This document shows positions 12,905 to 25,006 of a DNA stretch of 64,000 nt, piece after piece. Position 1 is the first letter of the stretch. Each line of letters starts with the position of its first letter. This DNA comes from Phoebastria nigripes (Eukaryota > Chordata > Aves > Procellariiformes > Diomedeidae), in contig JAYKAV010003153.1 in the NCBI GenBank assembly GCA_035582835.1, forward strand, positions 192,671 through 256,670, in the 5' to 3' direction. The translations under genes and the position numbers were made by a program. The notes under the pieces were generated by a model, which was not told where the DNA came from, searched no databases, and worked only from the letters and a program-made list of their open reading frames with translations.

Positions 12905-13678
12905 ATTATTATTTAGGAATGGTTTGAGATGCAGAGCTTAAGCTATGCCTTCTACTAGGGTTTAGGGCTTCCAACATCAAAATAAGCTTTTGAGATGAAT
13001 TCGTTCCTCCCTCGAGGAATCCTAATTAGAAGCTGACTGCTCCACCAGAAGCTACCTAGAGGAGCTCCCCACGCTTTGGGCTTCTGTTTCAGTCTTTCCT
13101 GGCAGCAAGATCAGTGAGACTTCCTGGGTCACTTTCCAGTTCTCTGCCTTTTCATCTATTATACAACTCCTTTTGTAGAAGTAGCAAGTTTCTTCTTCTA
13201 AAGGCTGAATGTCTGCTTTCTGTTTCTCCTGTGTCGAGGGTGTTTTCTGATGCTGAGCTATGGAGCCGTGAGGACCTTTGTTTTCATTTCCAACCTGAAC
13301 GTCATACATGATGCTTGACATTGCCCTTAGCATATATGCTGCTTTTTCCTCTCTGCTATTTGTGCCTTCCTGCCCCTCCCTTGATATGCTGGTGGACAGC
13401 AATCAAATGCCCTCTTAGCCTTTGTTTTGCTAGGGTATGTTAGCCAGGGCAGGCAAAGCTATTGTCACCCTTCACGTGTGTTTTTACTTATTATTTGCTT
13501 CTTGGCAGATGTAGCTGCAGCAAGGCACGAAGTGGGAAGGTTTGTAGTGATATTTTGTTGTGGGCAAACCCTGGTGGGCAGCTCAGCCCCACGCAGCCAC
13601 TCGCTCACTGCCCCCCAGCAGAGTGGAGGAGAGAACGGACAGGCAAAAGTGAGAAAACATGGGTTGAGGTAAAGACAG

Positions 13679-13684
13679 TTTAAT
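13679..13684 (-). terminator. LTR polyadenylation signal (ATTAAA)
   Basis: On the minus strand the LTR carries CCTATTAAACTG, the usual position of the poly(A) signal at the R/U5 boundary of this LTR type. It could still end transcripts entering from the minus strand. Activity is not shown. Confidence 0.45.
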
Positions 13685-13861
13685 AGGTAAAGCAAAAGCC
13701 ACGCATGCAAGCAAAGCAAAACAAGGAATTCATTCACTGCTTCCCATTGGCAGGCAGGTGTTCAGCCATCTCCAGGAAAGCAGGGCTCCATCACGCCTAA
13801 CGGTTACTTGGGAAGACAAATGCCATAACTGCGAACGTCCCCCCTTCCTTCTTCCCCCAGC

Positions 13862-13884
13862 TCTTATTGTTGAGCATGACGTCA
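13862..13884 (-). promoter_or_regulatory. LTR core promoter: CRE palindrome and decayed TATA
   Basis: A perfect cAMP-response palindrome, TGACGTCA, lies at 13877-13884. About a dozen bases downstream on the minus strand, where the intact LTR has an ATATAAAG-type TATA box, this copy reads ACAATAAGAG. The CRE is preserved but the TATA box looks damaged, so basal promoter strength is doubtful. CREB/ATF binding is inferred from the motif alone. Confidence 0.5.
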
Positions 13885-14141
13885 TATGGTGTGGGACTAT
13901 CCCTTTGGTCAGTTGGGGTCAGCTGTCCCGGCTGTGTCCCCTCCCAACTCCTTGTGCACCCCCAGCCTACTCGCTGGTGGGGTGGTGTGAGAAGCAGAAA
14001 AGGCCTTGACTCTGTGTAAGCGCTGCTCAGCAATAGCTAGAACATATTTGTGTTATCAACTGTTTTCATCACAAATCCAAAACACAGCACCATACGAGCT
14101 ACTCTGAAGAAATTAACTCTATCCCAGCCAAAACCAGTACG

Positions 14142-17100
14142 CGTTTCCTCATCAGTAGAGTAGGGAATGTGAGTCGGGCAGCTGGTGGGCTAGTGTGGAC
14201 AAGGGCAAGGAAATGCAAAATGAAGATTTGATTTATTTTCAATGGCCGGTGTCCTCAGTCCAGAGCCAAATCAGAAGATTTCTGGTGTGATGTGCTTTCT
14301 TTTTTGCCTTTCCTCCCCTGCACCAAGGTTAATTGGTCTGTCTGTATGTCTGTCCACATTATTGAAATTCCAGTGGTAGCAGCACGGGAGTAGTGTTACG
14401 TGGTGCGGCAGTGACCCCTGACCATGGCGGGGGTGGCTGTAGTGAGGCTTCCCAGCAGAACATGTCCTGGTTTTACAGTACCTGCTTTCCCCCCCCCTCC
14501 CCGGTCAGTCTGATTCAGTATTCTCCTTCTCCCATCATAATCAGGAGTATGTCTCGGGGTCAGGAACACCTTTCCCTTTGCAGAGATAAGGGGAGCTCCT
14601 AGGCTAGATGCTACTGAGAACAAATCAATGGTGGCAACTCTAAATAATGTAAAAACTTTCTCCTGTTAATTTATTATAAGTTGCTTGCAGCTAGACAATC
14701 CATTTGTTTTCTCAGAAGTTTTGGACTTGTAGATACCTGACTTGTCACACCATACGTTTGCTTCCCATTGCAACTCTCAACCATAGGGTTTAGCTTGCAA
14801 AGTGCACGGGCCCAGGTTCTCCACTATGTCCAACTTCTGAGCATAACTAAAGCAACTGTAGGTAAAAGATAGACTAATTACAGTGGAACGACATGATATC
14901 ATGGTGTTAAANCACATTTGATAAACTCTGAATCCTTCCTGGTACTCCTACCAAAAAAAAGTATTAAGATGTTATGGACTACCGTGGTAACGTTGAACAT
15001 TTCGGGCACTGATGGTGGGGGATTCTCCCATGCTCTGCTTTGCCAACCTTACCCTCCTGTGTTGCTGAAGCAGAGGACATGGTAGGCTTATTCCACTTAC
15101 AGAGTAGATGGGAGAGAGGCATGGACTGGTGAGGAAAGGTTGATGGGATTAGTATTGTGGGTTTAGTAGTAGCATGGTACTCTCAACTAGTAATTCTGGT
15201 ATTGTGCACATTTAGTCAGGAAGACTGAGGCACCTGTCACAGAGAAGTGGTAGCCGGAGAAGGGCACAGAAGATGGCTTTAGTGGGAGGTTGAGATGTAT
15301 TTTTTTTCTGTTCCCACAATTTAAGTGTTTGCTTTTTCCACCCTCATAGCTCCTTAGATTGTTTTTTTCACCATCCTTTTATCACTTTTTCCTTTCTAGT
15401 GCACCGTTTTGAAGATTAAGTATTAAGATTCTGGTATTTCCGTTGTGAAGCATCTTTGACCACGCTTTCCTGTAGTGAAGTGTAGCACAAATGAATGCCA
15501 GTAATGGTGTCTGAATCCAGCCTTGATTCACCATACCTGCTGTTACCCGAGTAAATGCATTATTCATAACTTAGATGATACTTTCCTGAAAGCGGTATAC
15601 TTGAAAGCAATGTATGTCATATAATGTATCACTATTCCAGAGCTCTGAAAATGTCCTTTTATAATTCTCCTTAGTAGTACAGTTTATGTGATGTGGAAAC
15701 TATTTTCTAACACGTGTGCCTAAGCAGTGAGCCCTTTGTTAGATCCAATTAGAATTTCTCCCTTGATAGAGTGTGAGGCTCTAAAGCGGTGTTATGCTTG
15801 GCCGCAGACAAAATTAATCCAGTCAGTTGGGACTCTCAACATCAACTTTCTGCAATCTCAAGGTATAGAACCACTGATACCTATGTTTACACTCAGCAAA
15901 TCCAGCATTCAGTGCAAGCAGCAATAGCCAAGCCACTTGTCTGGCATAGTGTGTGACGTGTCAGCGCGTTTCAAAATTATTATGTGCGTACGAGCTACTG
16001 TACAATAACACTTTCCCCCCTCAAAGTGGTGTAGTTCCTCTCCTGGTGGTGAAGAGGGTTTCTCATTTGTCTTTCTCTGATTTTTTTGAGAGTATGATGA
16101 ACATGCTATATATGCTATGTTCATGCAGATACTTAATAGCATTTAAGAAAACCTTATGTATTTTCTGTTTCTTTTCCTCTGTAAATTGTTAATTTAAAAA
16201 AAAAAAACACCCAAACATTTTGTTGATTGCCAACTGTTTTGTTCATTTTAGTAAGTGTTTATTAGGGGGCTGAGCGTTATAAAGGATTGTTTGAGAAACT
16301 TAGCTTTAGGTTGTGTGTTAAGCATGCTGATATCAGATGAAGTAAAATTACTTTCAAGTATCACTGATTGTTTTTTCTCCCCATGTAGTTTCTATGCTAA
16401 AATCTGGGAATGGAGAGTTAGTGCTGTCGATGCTTTGCTATAGCAAGAGTGATGAATGTGACTTTAATCAAAATTTACTGGTTTTCCTGGGAGTTTATAC
16501 AAAGGCCAGAATTGTTTCAACGGGTCTTGGTCCACAGAAATCTCTGTGAGCATCAAAACGACTCATCAGCTTCTTCAGACATGCAAATGCTTTTAAACTG
16601 AACCTTTGTTTTGCTGGCTAACTGTGCTCTTCAAGCATTTCAAATCCACATCCCTCTGCGGCTGGAAATGGTATCTCAGCCTTGGCGTTCTCCTAGGCCT
16701 GACTCTTCTTGGTGTTCAGTGGGCTTCTGTGGGTGCTTACACTGACTGGAGAGCCCTCGTTACCCTCTTGACACTTCAGACAGCTGTTGTGAAGTCAGGT
16801 CCCATCCCTGGACAAAGTTTGTACTTAACCTGCAGGCCTGCTAGTGCTGTTATGGCATAAAAGAGCCACGAGCGAGGTAGGAATGACCCTCTGAGGAGCA
16901 GTTCAGTGGAAAACTCTGGAGAGAGGTGATGGGCATTGCTCAGTGCTGGGTCATGCAACTTGGGAGATACACTGAATAAAAGGCTAGGAGTATGTGCTAT
17001 GTCTCGGCGATGTTCAGCTGCAGAAGGGTTTCCAAACTGGAGGGGTCAACAGCTACCTGAGGCTTTCACCAGGTGTCATCTATGCATCAGATCGGCTTGG

Positions 17101-18655
17101 CTGGGATGCAGGCCTCCTGGCACTAGGGTAGGTTGTTCTCCCTTTCCAGTTCAGACCACTATGGAGTTTGTTTACCACTGGCCAGTCCTGATATCAAAGC
17201 CAAAGTTTTTCAAAGATGCCCTTAGAAACAGCAAAAAGCAGACTCTCCTCTTTTTTTTTTTTTTTTTTTTTTTTTACTGCCACAACGGATACCTATATAG
17301 TTACACTGAGCAGTCAGAAACCTTTTTTTGATTTTTACATTGTTTTCTTCTCTTCTGAATATGCGTGCGTAGTACAAATGTTTCTTTTTCTGGGATCGTA
17401 GTCCCGTTCTACCCTGCCTACCCTGCTCCAAGCACCTTTGCTGTTTCCTTAAGGAGAGTGACTCCATGGTGGTTAACTCTTCCTCCTGGGCTGACGATGA
17501 TGGGTCATACATCTTTGGGTTGAAAAGTGTTCAGTCTCAAACTGCATTTGTTCCAAAATCAGTGTGTGTGTGGGAAAGCTGAACTAATGCTGGGTGCCTG
17601 GGAATAACCCATCATCAAGTTGTTCCTATTTGCTTCTAGTAGCTCCCAGAAGGAGCCAAATGCTGTACAACATATATAGGGAGCATGACCCCTACCTTGA
17701 AGACAAGTCTAAAAGAGCCCCACGTACAGCATACTAATTGTGATATAAAGTTTAGTGAAATGCATATGGACAGGCACATATTCCAATTGTTTGGATAGCT
17801 ATGACAGAATTGGATTCTTGACACATTTCTTCATGTATGAACAGTTGCAGTTATACCTCAGATTTCCATTTTTTTTAAAGTTAAGGATGGTATTATCTTA
17901 AAAAAAAAAAATGGACATAATACATTTTAGTTAGCTGGATGTAAGGTGTAATTTGCTGTAATTGTTAACTTTTTGCTTCTTTAAGTGAGAATTTGAGGGC
18001 TAGCAAATCTTAAGTTAGCTGTGCAATTATAGAGTGAAGCAACTAAATTGTATTCTGGACGTGGTTTGCATTGATCCGGTGGAATTCAGCTGAGGGACAA
18101 GTTTTAGATTGCCCTGAAAAAAGTCATCAGCAGATGACTAAGAGATTTAGTAAGATATTAATAAATGTTCCTGAATGTAACTGATCAAGCAGATGCTAAT
18201 TTGTGTATCATCAGTTATGCCATCTTGTACATAAATTTTAATATCTTCTTGCTCAAGAAGAATTCGTTTTCACAGTGTTGCTGAAAATACGCCGCTTTGG
18301 ATTTCATGAAGAAGCCTTTATGGTAACTTTTTTTTTTTTCAAGGTAATATAAGAAGGTTTATTTTACTGTCAGCTAAAACATACATTTTTATATACCTTA
18401 AAGTATACAAAATCTTGCACTCCACTATTTGAGTGTATATAAGTTAAACAAAACACTATGTAAGACTCAAGTATTACTTTTTATGAAGCCAAATTCTAGT
18501 ATTATGCCAAAGCTAGTGGAAAAGTTACCAGGGCTGATGGCAATATAATTTTTAGCCCTCTATCTGTTCCTAACTAGAAATGTTTATGAATCTTAGGAAC
18601 GAAGGTAAAGTGGCATGGGCCTTACTGAAGAATAATGTCATAATAATTCTTATTT
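14142..18655. other. non-coding DNA, no gene seen
   Basis: No recognisable gene. It contains a C-rich run near 14490, a T25 run at 17251-17275, and several scattered strong 3' splice-site look-alikes (for example before 16387) that lack a matching donor. The open frame at 16936-17331 (+, 131 codons) runs through the T25 tract, which adds a long Phe run, so it is not a credible protein. Confidence 0.7.
17251..17275. repeat. T25 homopolymer
   Basis: This is a run of 25 T. It lies inside an open frame that is therefore an artefact of low-complexity sequence. Confidence 0.9.
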
Positions 18656-18710
18656 AAAAAAACAAACAAACAAACAAACAAAAAAAAACAAACAAAAANC
18701 AAAACCAAAA
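18656..18710. repeat. (CAAA)n / A-rich microsatellite
   Basis: About six consecutive CAAA units are followed by an A9 run, more CAAA-like units and one n. No retroposon body is recognised upstream, so the tract may be simple expansion. Confidence 0.9.
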
Positions 18711-21700
18711 CTGTTATAACTTTCTAGCTTATTCCTGTAAAACATCTGTTCATAAATTACACTGTGTTATTGGGAGAATGATATTGTCAGCTTATGATTT
18801 TTCTGTACTGGGTTTACATTTCCCATTTTGAAAAAGGTGACTTGCTGTTTTGATTTTTGTCTTGTCACGTTCGGCTGTCTTGCTGCAAATTGTTACTCTG
18901 TTTTGCTAAATGATGAGCTAAATTTGTCAGAATCCGGTTTTTACTTTGTTCTCAAGCCATGTTGTTCTCTTGATTCTCTTGCTTCATTCATAGCTCTGCC
19001 AAGCCCCATCAGTTCCACATACTGTAATGCTGAGCTTGTTTTCAGGCTTGCCGCAAGTATACAGACAGTTTGTTCACTGCATCACTCATCTCTTTCCTCA
19101 TTTGTCCATAGCATCACTTTCTGAAGCATAACTATATCTGTAAGCCCAATTATGATAAGCTTTTTGGATCATTGCAACAACTTTGAGAAATCCATCCACA
19201 TGAAGACTAGTGGCCAGGTTATTACATAGGTAGGGTGACTCTTTGAATGTAAAACACTTAGTCATTGGAAAACTTTTTGCATTTGACTTCCTTTGATTTT
19301 TAAATAATGTTTTTTATGTAGCGCAATTTATTTAAACATGAGCGTAAAAGAGTGTGAACGGTAGAGGAATTCTTTAGGCAAGATTGTATGAGCGATAAAG
19401 CCTAAACATGAACTTCTTAGTTCTTCCTGACCATGAACAATCTGTGGCTTGGTCCTACTGCTATTTATTCATTCAGTCAGTAATTGAATGGTTATGAGTG
19501 ACAAAGCACTGGAGTGCCTGACAAAGTGAATCCAGTCTTACTGGTGAGTATTTGTCAGTTTAAGTACCAGTTCTTCTTCTGAGGTGTAGTACTAGCCAGG
19601 AGTCTTACAGCTTTTTCCAGTTGCTTTGGGAATTAACGTTGAGGTTAAAAATACTCCCTGCACCCTGCAGAGGTGCTTGCTACCTTTCTCTGGTGCTTGC
19701 TTCTAGTTCAGCATTTGTGAATGACTCCAAAATTGGTCAGACTGCAAATGTTTCAAGGGCAGAACTGGTCTGCCGATTTTTAACGGTACAGACTTCCGAG
19801 GAAGAACAAACAGTTTTTTAAAAAGTGAACATTACTTCACAACTATTACTTTTGCCATCAGTTTATGTTCATTTCTCTGTCTTAGGGAAAGCAGCAGAAA
19901 TGCTTCTGAGCCTTCTTAAATCACTGAGGTCTTAATTTGTGGTAGATCCACACAGTAATGTGGCTGACAAATACATAATAAACATTTTCATGTATGGATT
20001 ATAACTTTTGTTTTCAGTTGAATTAGAGAGGCTTCAGGGGAGTGCTATGTAAATTTTTGCAGTGTTTTTGACAGCATTTTCTTAGACAAATAAAAAGCAG
20101 ATTTTGCCTACCATTTTTTATGATTCGTCTTGTGTTTTTAATCAGGCTCCTAAATCCAATGGCTAAATGATTTACAGGGTCAGCGCTTTTAACTTTGCAG
20201 TGGCAAAGAAGGGGAAATCTGTCTCTAACATGTTTAATTTGTACATTTTAGTTTCTGTTTTGTTGAATTGCTTAATGTTTGATGACATTTTGGGGGAATT
20301 GTATTATATGGTGCATGTTTATGTCAGTGTGCTTAGGAGAGAAAGAGGGGAGGCGTGTACTTGTTGGGAAGGGAGCTATAAACCACAGTTCTTTGGGCAT
20401 CATCTGCATAGTGTTGCACTGAAAGAAGCTTTGTGCAAACAGAAGAGCATAAGCACCTCTTTTTGGTAGACCTGTAGTGTTGTCCAGGGGAAGATGATGT
20501 TTCACACGAACCTTTCACTGTATTTGCATCCACAGTGTGCTTGACTCATTGTGTTGGACCTTACTTCTGATAATGGTGAGGTGGTGGAGGTCTTGGCAAC
20601 AGATCTCTTGAGAAAAAGGACCTGCATCCAAGAGGAGGAATAAGGAGACATGAAATAGGAGTGTTCAAACTGGTCTGTTTGGTACCTATGGAAATACCTA
20701 GGGTACAGGAATGGATGGAATTCCCCTCAAGTAGTGTATAAATTTACAGGTCAGTTACCACCACATACTTCCCTTTTTCCTGAGTGTTCATGGAAAAAGC
20801 AAACACAGACGGGGAAAGTTAACAAGAAACCATTTGAAGGCCTCATTCTTCCAAAGCAGAAGGGAAGAAAGAACACTTTTTTGCCTTTTCACATTGATTT
20901 CCTTCATGTTTCATGTTCAGGAAAGAGTGCATTCTACCACTGCTTCAGCCCTGGTTGAGAATTAGCCTTAAATTTTCCACTTCTGGACATATATTTTCCC
21001 CTCAGTGCACAGTATTTAGCTGCATGCCATAACCGAAGAGCCCAGCCCAACTCTGTTCAGGCAAGTTGTTGTATTGATGTTAGTATTAAGCATCGGGCAC
21101 CAATTTACCAGTGCCATAGCTGTAACACCTCTCTGCTGAACCATCGACAGTTGTCAGATACATTGTAGTGCCCACAATACGATGCTTAAGGAATTTTCAA
21201 TTAAAGTCAGTTAACTGAGTGGGATAGGGATGTTGCATACATCCATGACAGGACAGAACTTGGCGATCTTTGAATTGTAACTTTTCTGTTTCTTTTATTC
21301 TTTCTTTTCACACTTTGGGTTTTCTTGAACACTTCCTTTTGAAAACTAAATCTTAGGGTTTTTTTCCCCCTTCTCATTTGTTTCAACTTACATGTTCTGT
21401 ATTTTCTTTTGCCTTTATCTTGTTCATCCACTGACCATGTGTCCTTCCTAAAGTAGATTATTCTCTATGTTTGTCTCATTTCTCTCCTGATGTTTGTTAG
21501 GTGGATATAAAGCTATTAGAAATTTCAAGTATGGAAGCACTTTCTCCCTCTTTGAACATTTAATATATAATCTCAGAAGTTTTTGTTTGTTTTTCAACAG
21601 TAGACCTTAGAGAATTAAAAAAAAAAAAAAAGTCCAATAAAACAGATCAAAGAGACAACATTTATGAGAACTATATCTTGAAAGAGGCTTTTGAAATCTA

Positions 21701-24700
21701 TTGTTTAAATTACTTTTCCTTTTGGGGCAACTGCAAAAGTACTTAATAAGCTAGTTTTGAACAAGAGCTGGAAGGAAGTAAAAGAATTACAAGTATTTTC
21801 TTACTTTCCATTTGTTATGAAGAACAGTTAGTTGCTCTGCCAAGTCTGCTTTCAGTTCTGTTTAGTCCAAATAGGAGCCCAAGAAATTTTCTATTGAAAG
21901 GAAAATTTTCTACGTAAATATAAAATTTTATTTACATCCTGCATATTTATATAAAGGAATGTTCTGCATATCCTAGCTTTATAAAACTTCAGTGTTACTA
22001 AAAGTATCCCTAGTCTAGCTCAAGGCTGCACTTAAAGCTATGCCAGTATTTTTGAGGGCTGTAAATGAGGGTGTCGCGGAGCAGAAAACAACGACACGTT
22101 GGATTAGTAGTCTGCTACGGTTTTGAACAGAAAGAAATGTTTGAGTAACTTCCAAAAATGAACAACAGAGTAAAAACAGACAGAATTGTCTTGATTAAAA
22201 CAGGTTGAGATGTGTCAGACTAGTGAATGTGTTAAAGTCAGTAAGGTTTTTCACTGCTTATTCAAGGGGTATGGTCTTGGTCTCATGGTATAGGCAGGTG
22301 TTACAGGGCCTCCTCATAGAGTGAAAATGCACCCTTGCCCTGACTTATGGGCCATAGCTGTCCCAGCCCACCGGCTGGGCCAAGTAGGGAGTGCCAGGAG
22401 AGCATCAGAATAAGACTAAGGATTCATTCTCATGTGTAACCTCAACCCCATGTCGACATAAGCCAAAACTGACTGCAGAGGGATTGTTCAGCACCTGTGG
22501 AGGTCGGCCTGTCTTTTTTAAAAGTGCCCAAATTTCACTTCAGGGACCCAGTTTTTTTAATTAAAGGCTTTCTTGAGGCCAAATAGTCTAGTCATATCTT
22601 CCTGTCTGATAGAGAAGTCATTCACCTTGCACCACAGGCAGACAAATTTGAGTCGTCTTTTGTACAGTAGGAGGGACAGGAAGTGTTTTATTCTTGTTTG
22701 TTTAGTTCAGCTTGGTTATTCAATGGGACCTAACAGAACTGAATATTGGATTCCAATCAAAAGATTTTAAGAATTGTATGTCTGAATTCCTTTGGAATTC
22801 TTAATATTTGGGTGTCTGGGATTTAGATTCTGGCTTTCATACTCTGTTCATTTCAGTGGGATTAAACTTCCCTGTAAGGGGGGATGTAAGCTTTTTGCAG
22901 ATTTGCATGTAATCAGGTAGAAATGGTATCNTTAAAATACCAAATTCAGCAAATGGTAAACTTGTATCAGCAGTCAGGTTCCTAGTCTGAGCAACCAGTT
23001 GTGGAAGCTCATGTGCAGCAAGCCAAGTTTTTCTGGTGTCTTTTTTTTTTTGGTGTCTGTCTTTCGGCACTTGTAGAGAGAAGTCNTTCTCCCACCATTT
23101 GTTTTGCTGGGCTAGTTTTGCTCAATATTTTTTTGTCTCCTTCTTTGAGAGAGGTTCTCTGCTCCTGTAACATCCTGGAAGTCCTCCTCTGCCACTGGTT
23201 TATATTCAGTTTTCTGGTGTGTAAATGGCCAGACTTTCATGTGCTGTTCCTGAAGTACAGTGGCACTAATGCTTTCCTATCTCTGTTGGACGCACGACTC
23301 CTGATACATTTTCAGATCATATTTGCCTTTGAGGTGTCTGCATTATGTTGTCAAGTCACAGTCAATCTGTTATCAACGAGTATTGTCTAAAAGGTATTTT
23401 CCCTCCTTGAACTTTTCCAGTTGATAAATAGCTTCATTTTCTGCTGGTTCCATGCACNTAGCCTTCCATTTTATGCTACAGGACTTCATGCTCAGGAATC
23501 TCAAAGTTACCCATTAAATTCTGTGTGATATTCTCTATGGTCCTTCTATGTGTTGGTCGTATCTCCTAACTTTGTGTTAGAAGCCCTTTTTAGTAAGGTA
23601 CTGCTGGTTTTGGTTTTTTCCTTGCTAAGTTCATTGGTAAAAGTACTAAATAAAATTACTTTCTGAACAAATGTTTGTGGAAGTACACTAATAATCTCCA
23701 CATGGTGCATGCCTTCCCTTTTTAAAACTCCATAAGCTAGTCAGTTCATTCATACTGCTAGTATGTACTTCAAGTTTCCCCTCTGTTTCTGAGTTCGCTA
23801 AAGAATTCTTTATATGTCACGCTATCATAGGCTTTATTTAAGGCCAGATAAATGATGTCTACTAGAGATGCTCACATTTAAAAAAAAATCAAGTTAGTCT
23901 GACACTTTTCACTTTTTTGGAAACGCAGATAGAAATATATTCCTTTGTTTACTTCCATCTCTTCAAGATTTTTTTTTTCCCCCCTCTGAGTAATTGTCCT
24001 AAAGCCTCGCATTCTGCTGGGATCAGAATAACTGGACTTTCTCTGACCAGATTGCATTTTTTCTTTCTCAAGTTATGGGTATTATATTTGCTATTTTCTG
24101 ATCAGATGGCACCACCCTCAACATCGGAGACCTATTAAAATATTTTCTTTAACACCACCTGCTTCATGTGCCAGTGTTTCCGGAGCTCTGGGATGTAAAT
24201 TATCTAGTCCTAACTTGAGTTTATTAACTTCTATTGAATTTTGCTGTCACATTGGCTGTGTTTAGTTTTGTGTCCATTAACTAATCTCAAAGAAGAAAAT
24301 ACAATTTTTTGCTTTGTAAGTTCCTAAATTAAAAACACATATTTGGTAATTCACGTTCTCCAGAAATCTTGGAAACAGCCTGGTAAACTTCCTTTAAAAC
24401 TGCTTGTAGAATTCACTGGCCTATTAATATTACCCAAGAAGCCATAAAAAGCACAAGCCAANTGACAGTAAAAGTAATGTACATTTCCCAGAAATTTAAA
24501 ATTGTGGGGTGAAGAGTCATTTGGCAGAAGAATGACCATTTTCTCCTGTGGCTTTCAACTAAGTTTTGACTTTTGTTCAATCTGTTGCCTCTTGACATTC
24601 CTTTAGTATAGGAGGAAGAAAATGGATGCCTTGAAATCTTGCATGTGGAGCTTTTCCTTTCATGTGTCTGATGTTCCAGCCTATCAGAAATGTTACTGTC

Positions 24701-24970
24701 CTTCCCATTTCCTTTCTCCCCTACATGNATTTCATCTCCGCGCTTCTATCTGTGTTTTGCTGTCATCAACTTTGTAGTCTTTCCAGCTTCCAGCACAGTC
24801 TTCCAATCCTTGCCTGACTTCCCTTGCAGCTACCGTCCCCATGCTGCCTTTTTTGTGCTATTCCTCAATATTTTAGGAAGCAGTTGCTTTGCATATTCAA
24901 CCATCTGCTTTTTAAATTTTTTTTTCTGAAAATCTGTCCTTTCCACAGGTAATCCGGTGGATGTAATTTT
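18711..24970. other. non-coding DNA, no gene seen
   Basis: No coding family or RNA gene is recognised. The longest frame (23001-23390, +, 129 codons) is a hydrophobic, Leu/Phe/Ser-rich translation of T-rich DNA and contains an n, so it is not a convincing protein. A short A15 run lies at 21617-21631. A CCCAGCC/GGCTGGG inverted repeat near 22355-22380 can form a small hairpin with no recognised context. Confidence 0.7.
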
Positions 24971-25006
24971 NNNNNNNNNNNNAAAAAAAAAAAAAAAAAA
25001 AAAAAA
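24971..25006. repeat. 12-n assembly gap followed by A24
   Basis: Twelve n are directly followed by 24 A. The gap probably marks a poly(A)/low-complexity run that was not resolved, so its true length is unknown. Confidence 0.9.

Larger units (their letters stand above)
9321..13555. other. non-coding DNA with poly(A)/poly(T) runs
   Basis: No gene is recognised. It holds an A20 run at 11729-11748 and a T28 run at 12873-12900. A consensus 5' splice site (AAG|GTGAGT) falls at 12210/12211, just after a short GC-richer segment that is open in more than one frame, but no matching upstream acceptor is convincing. The minus-strand open frame at 13052-13402 (116 codons) has no recognisable motif and is of chance length. 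Confidence 0.65.
13556..14141 (-). mobile_element. solo LTR of an avian endogenous retrovirus (ERVL-like)
   Basis: Read on the minus strand this roughly 586-bp segment matches, from memory, an LTR seen throughout bird genomes. It opens with a stretch reading CTGGTTTTGGCTGGGATAG, contains a GC-rich block with a TGACGTCA palindrome, then a degenerate TATA region and a purine-rich leader. A polyadenylation signal follows, and the element closes in a block running into CCCACAACA. The terminal TG...CA ends are partly decayed: the 5' end no longer reads exactly TGT. No gag, pol or env coding and no primer binding site follow at its 3' side (below 13556), so it is a solo LTR left after recombination. 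I did not find a clean target-site duplication. The family label (class III/ERVL-like) is from memory and less certain than the LTR call. Confidence 0.85.

Noticed and set aside
13052..13402. 116-codon minus-strand frame beside the LTR, considered as retroviral coding
   Set aside because: No gag, pol or env motif, and no primer binding site next to the LTR. Length is within chance.
16936..17331. 131-codon + strand open frame
   Set aside because: It crosses a 25-T run that gives an artificial Phe stretch. No other support.
23001..23390. 129-codon hydrophobic + strand frame
   Set aside because: T-rich DNA translates to Phe/Leu/Ser-rich peptides. It contains an n and no credible start or splice context.
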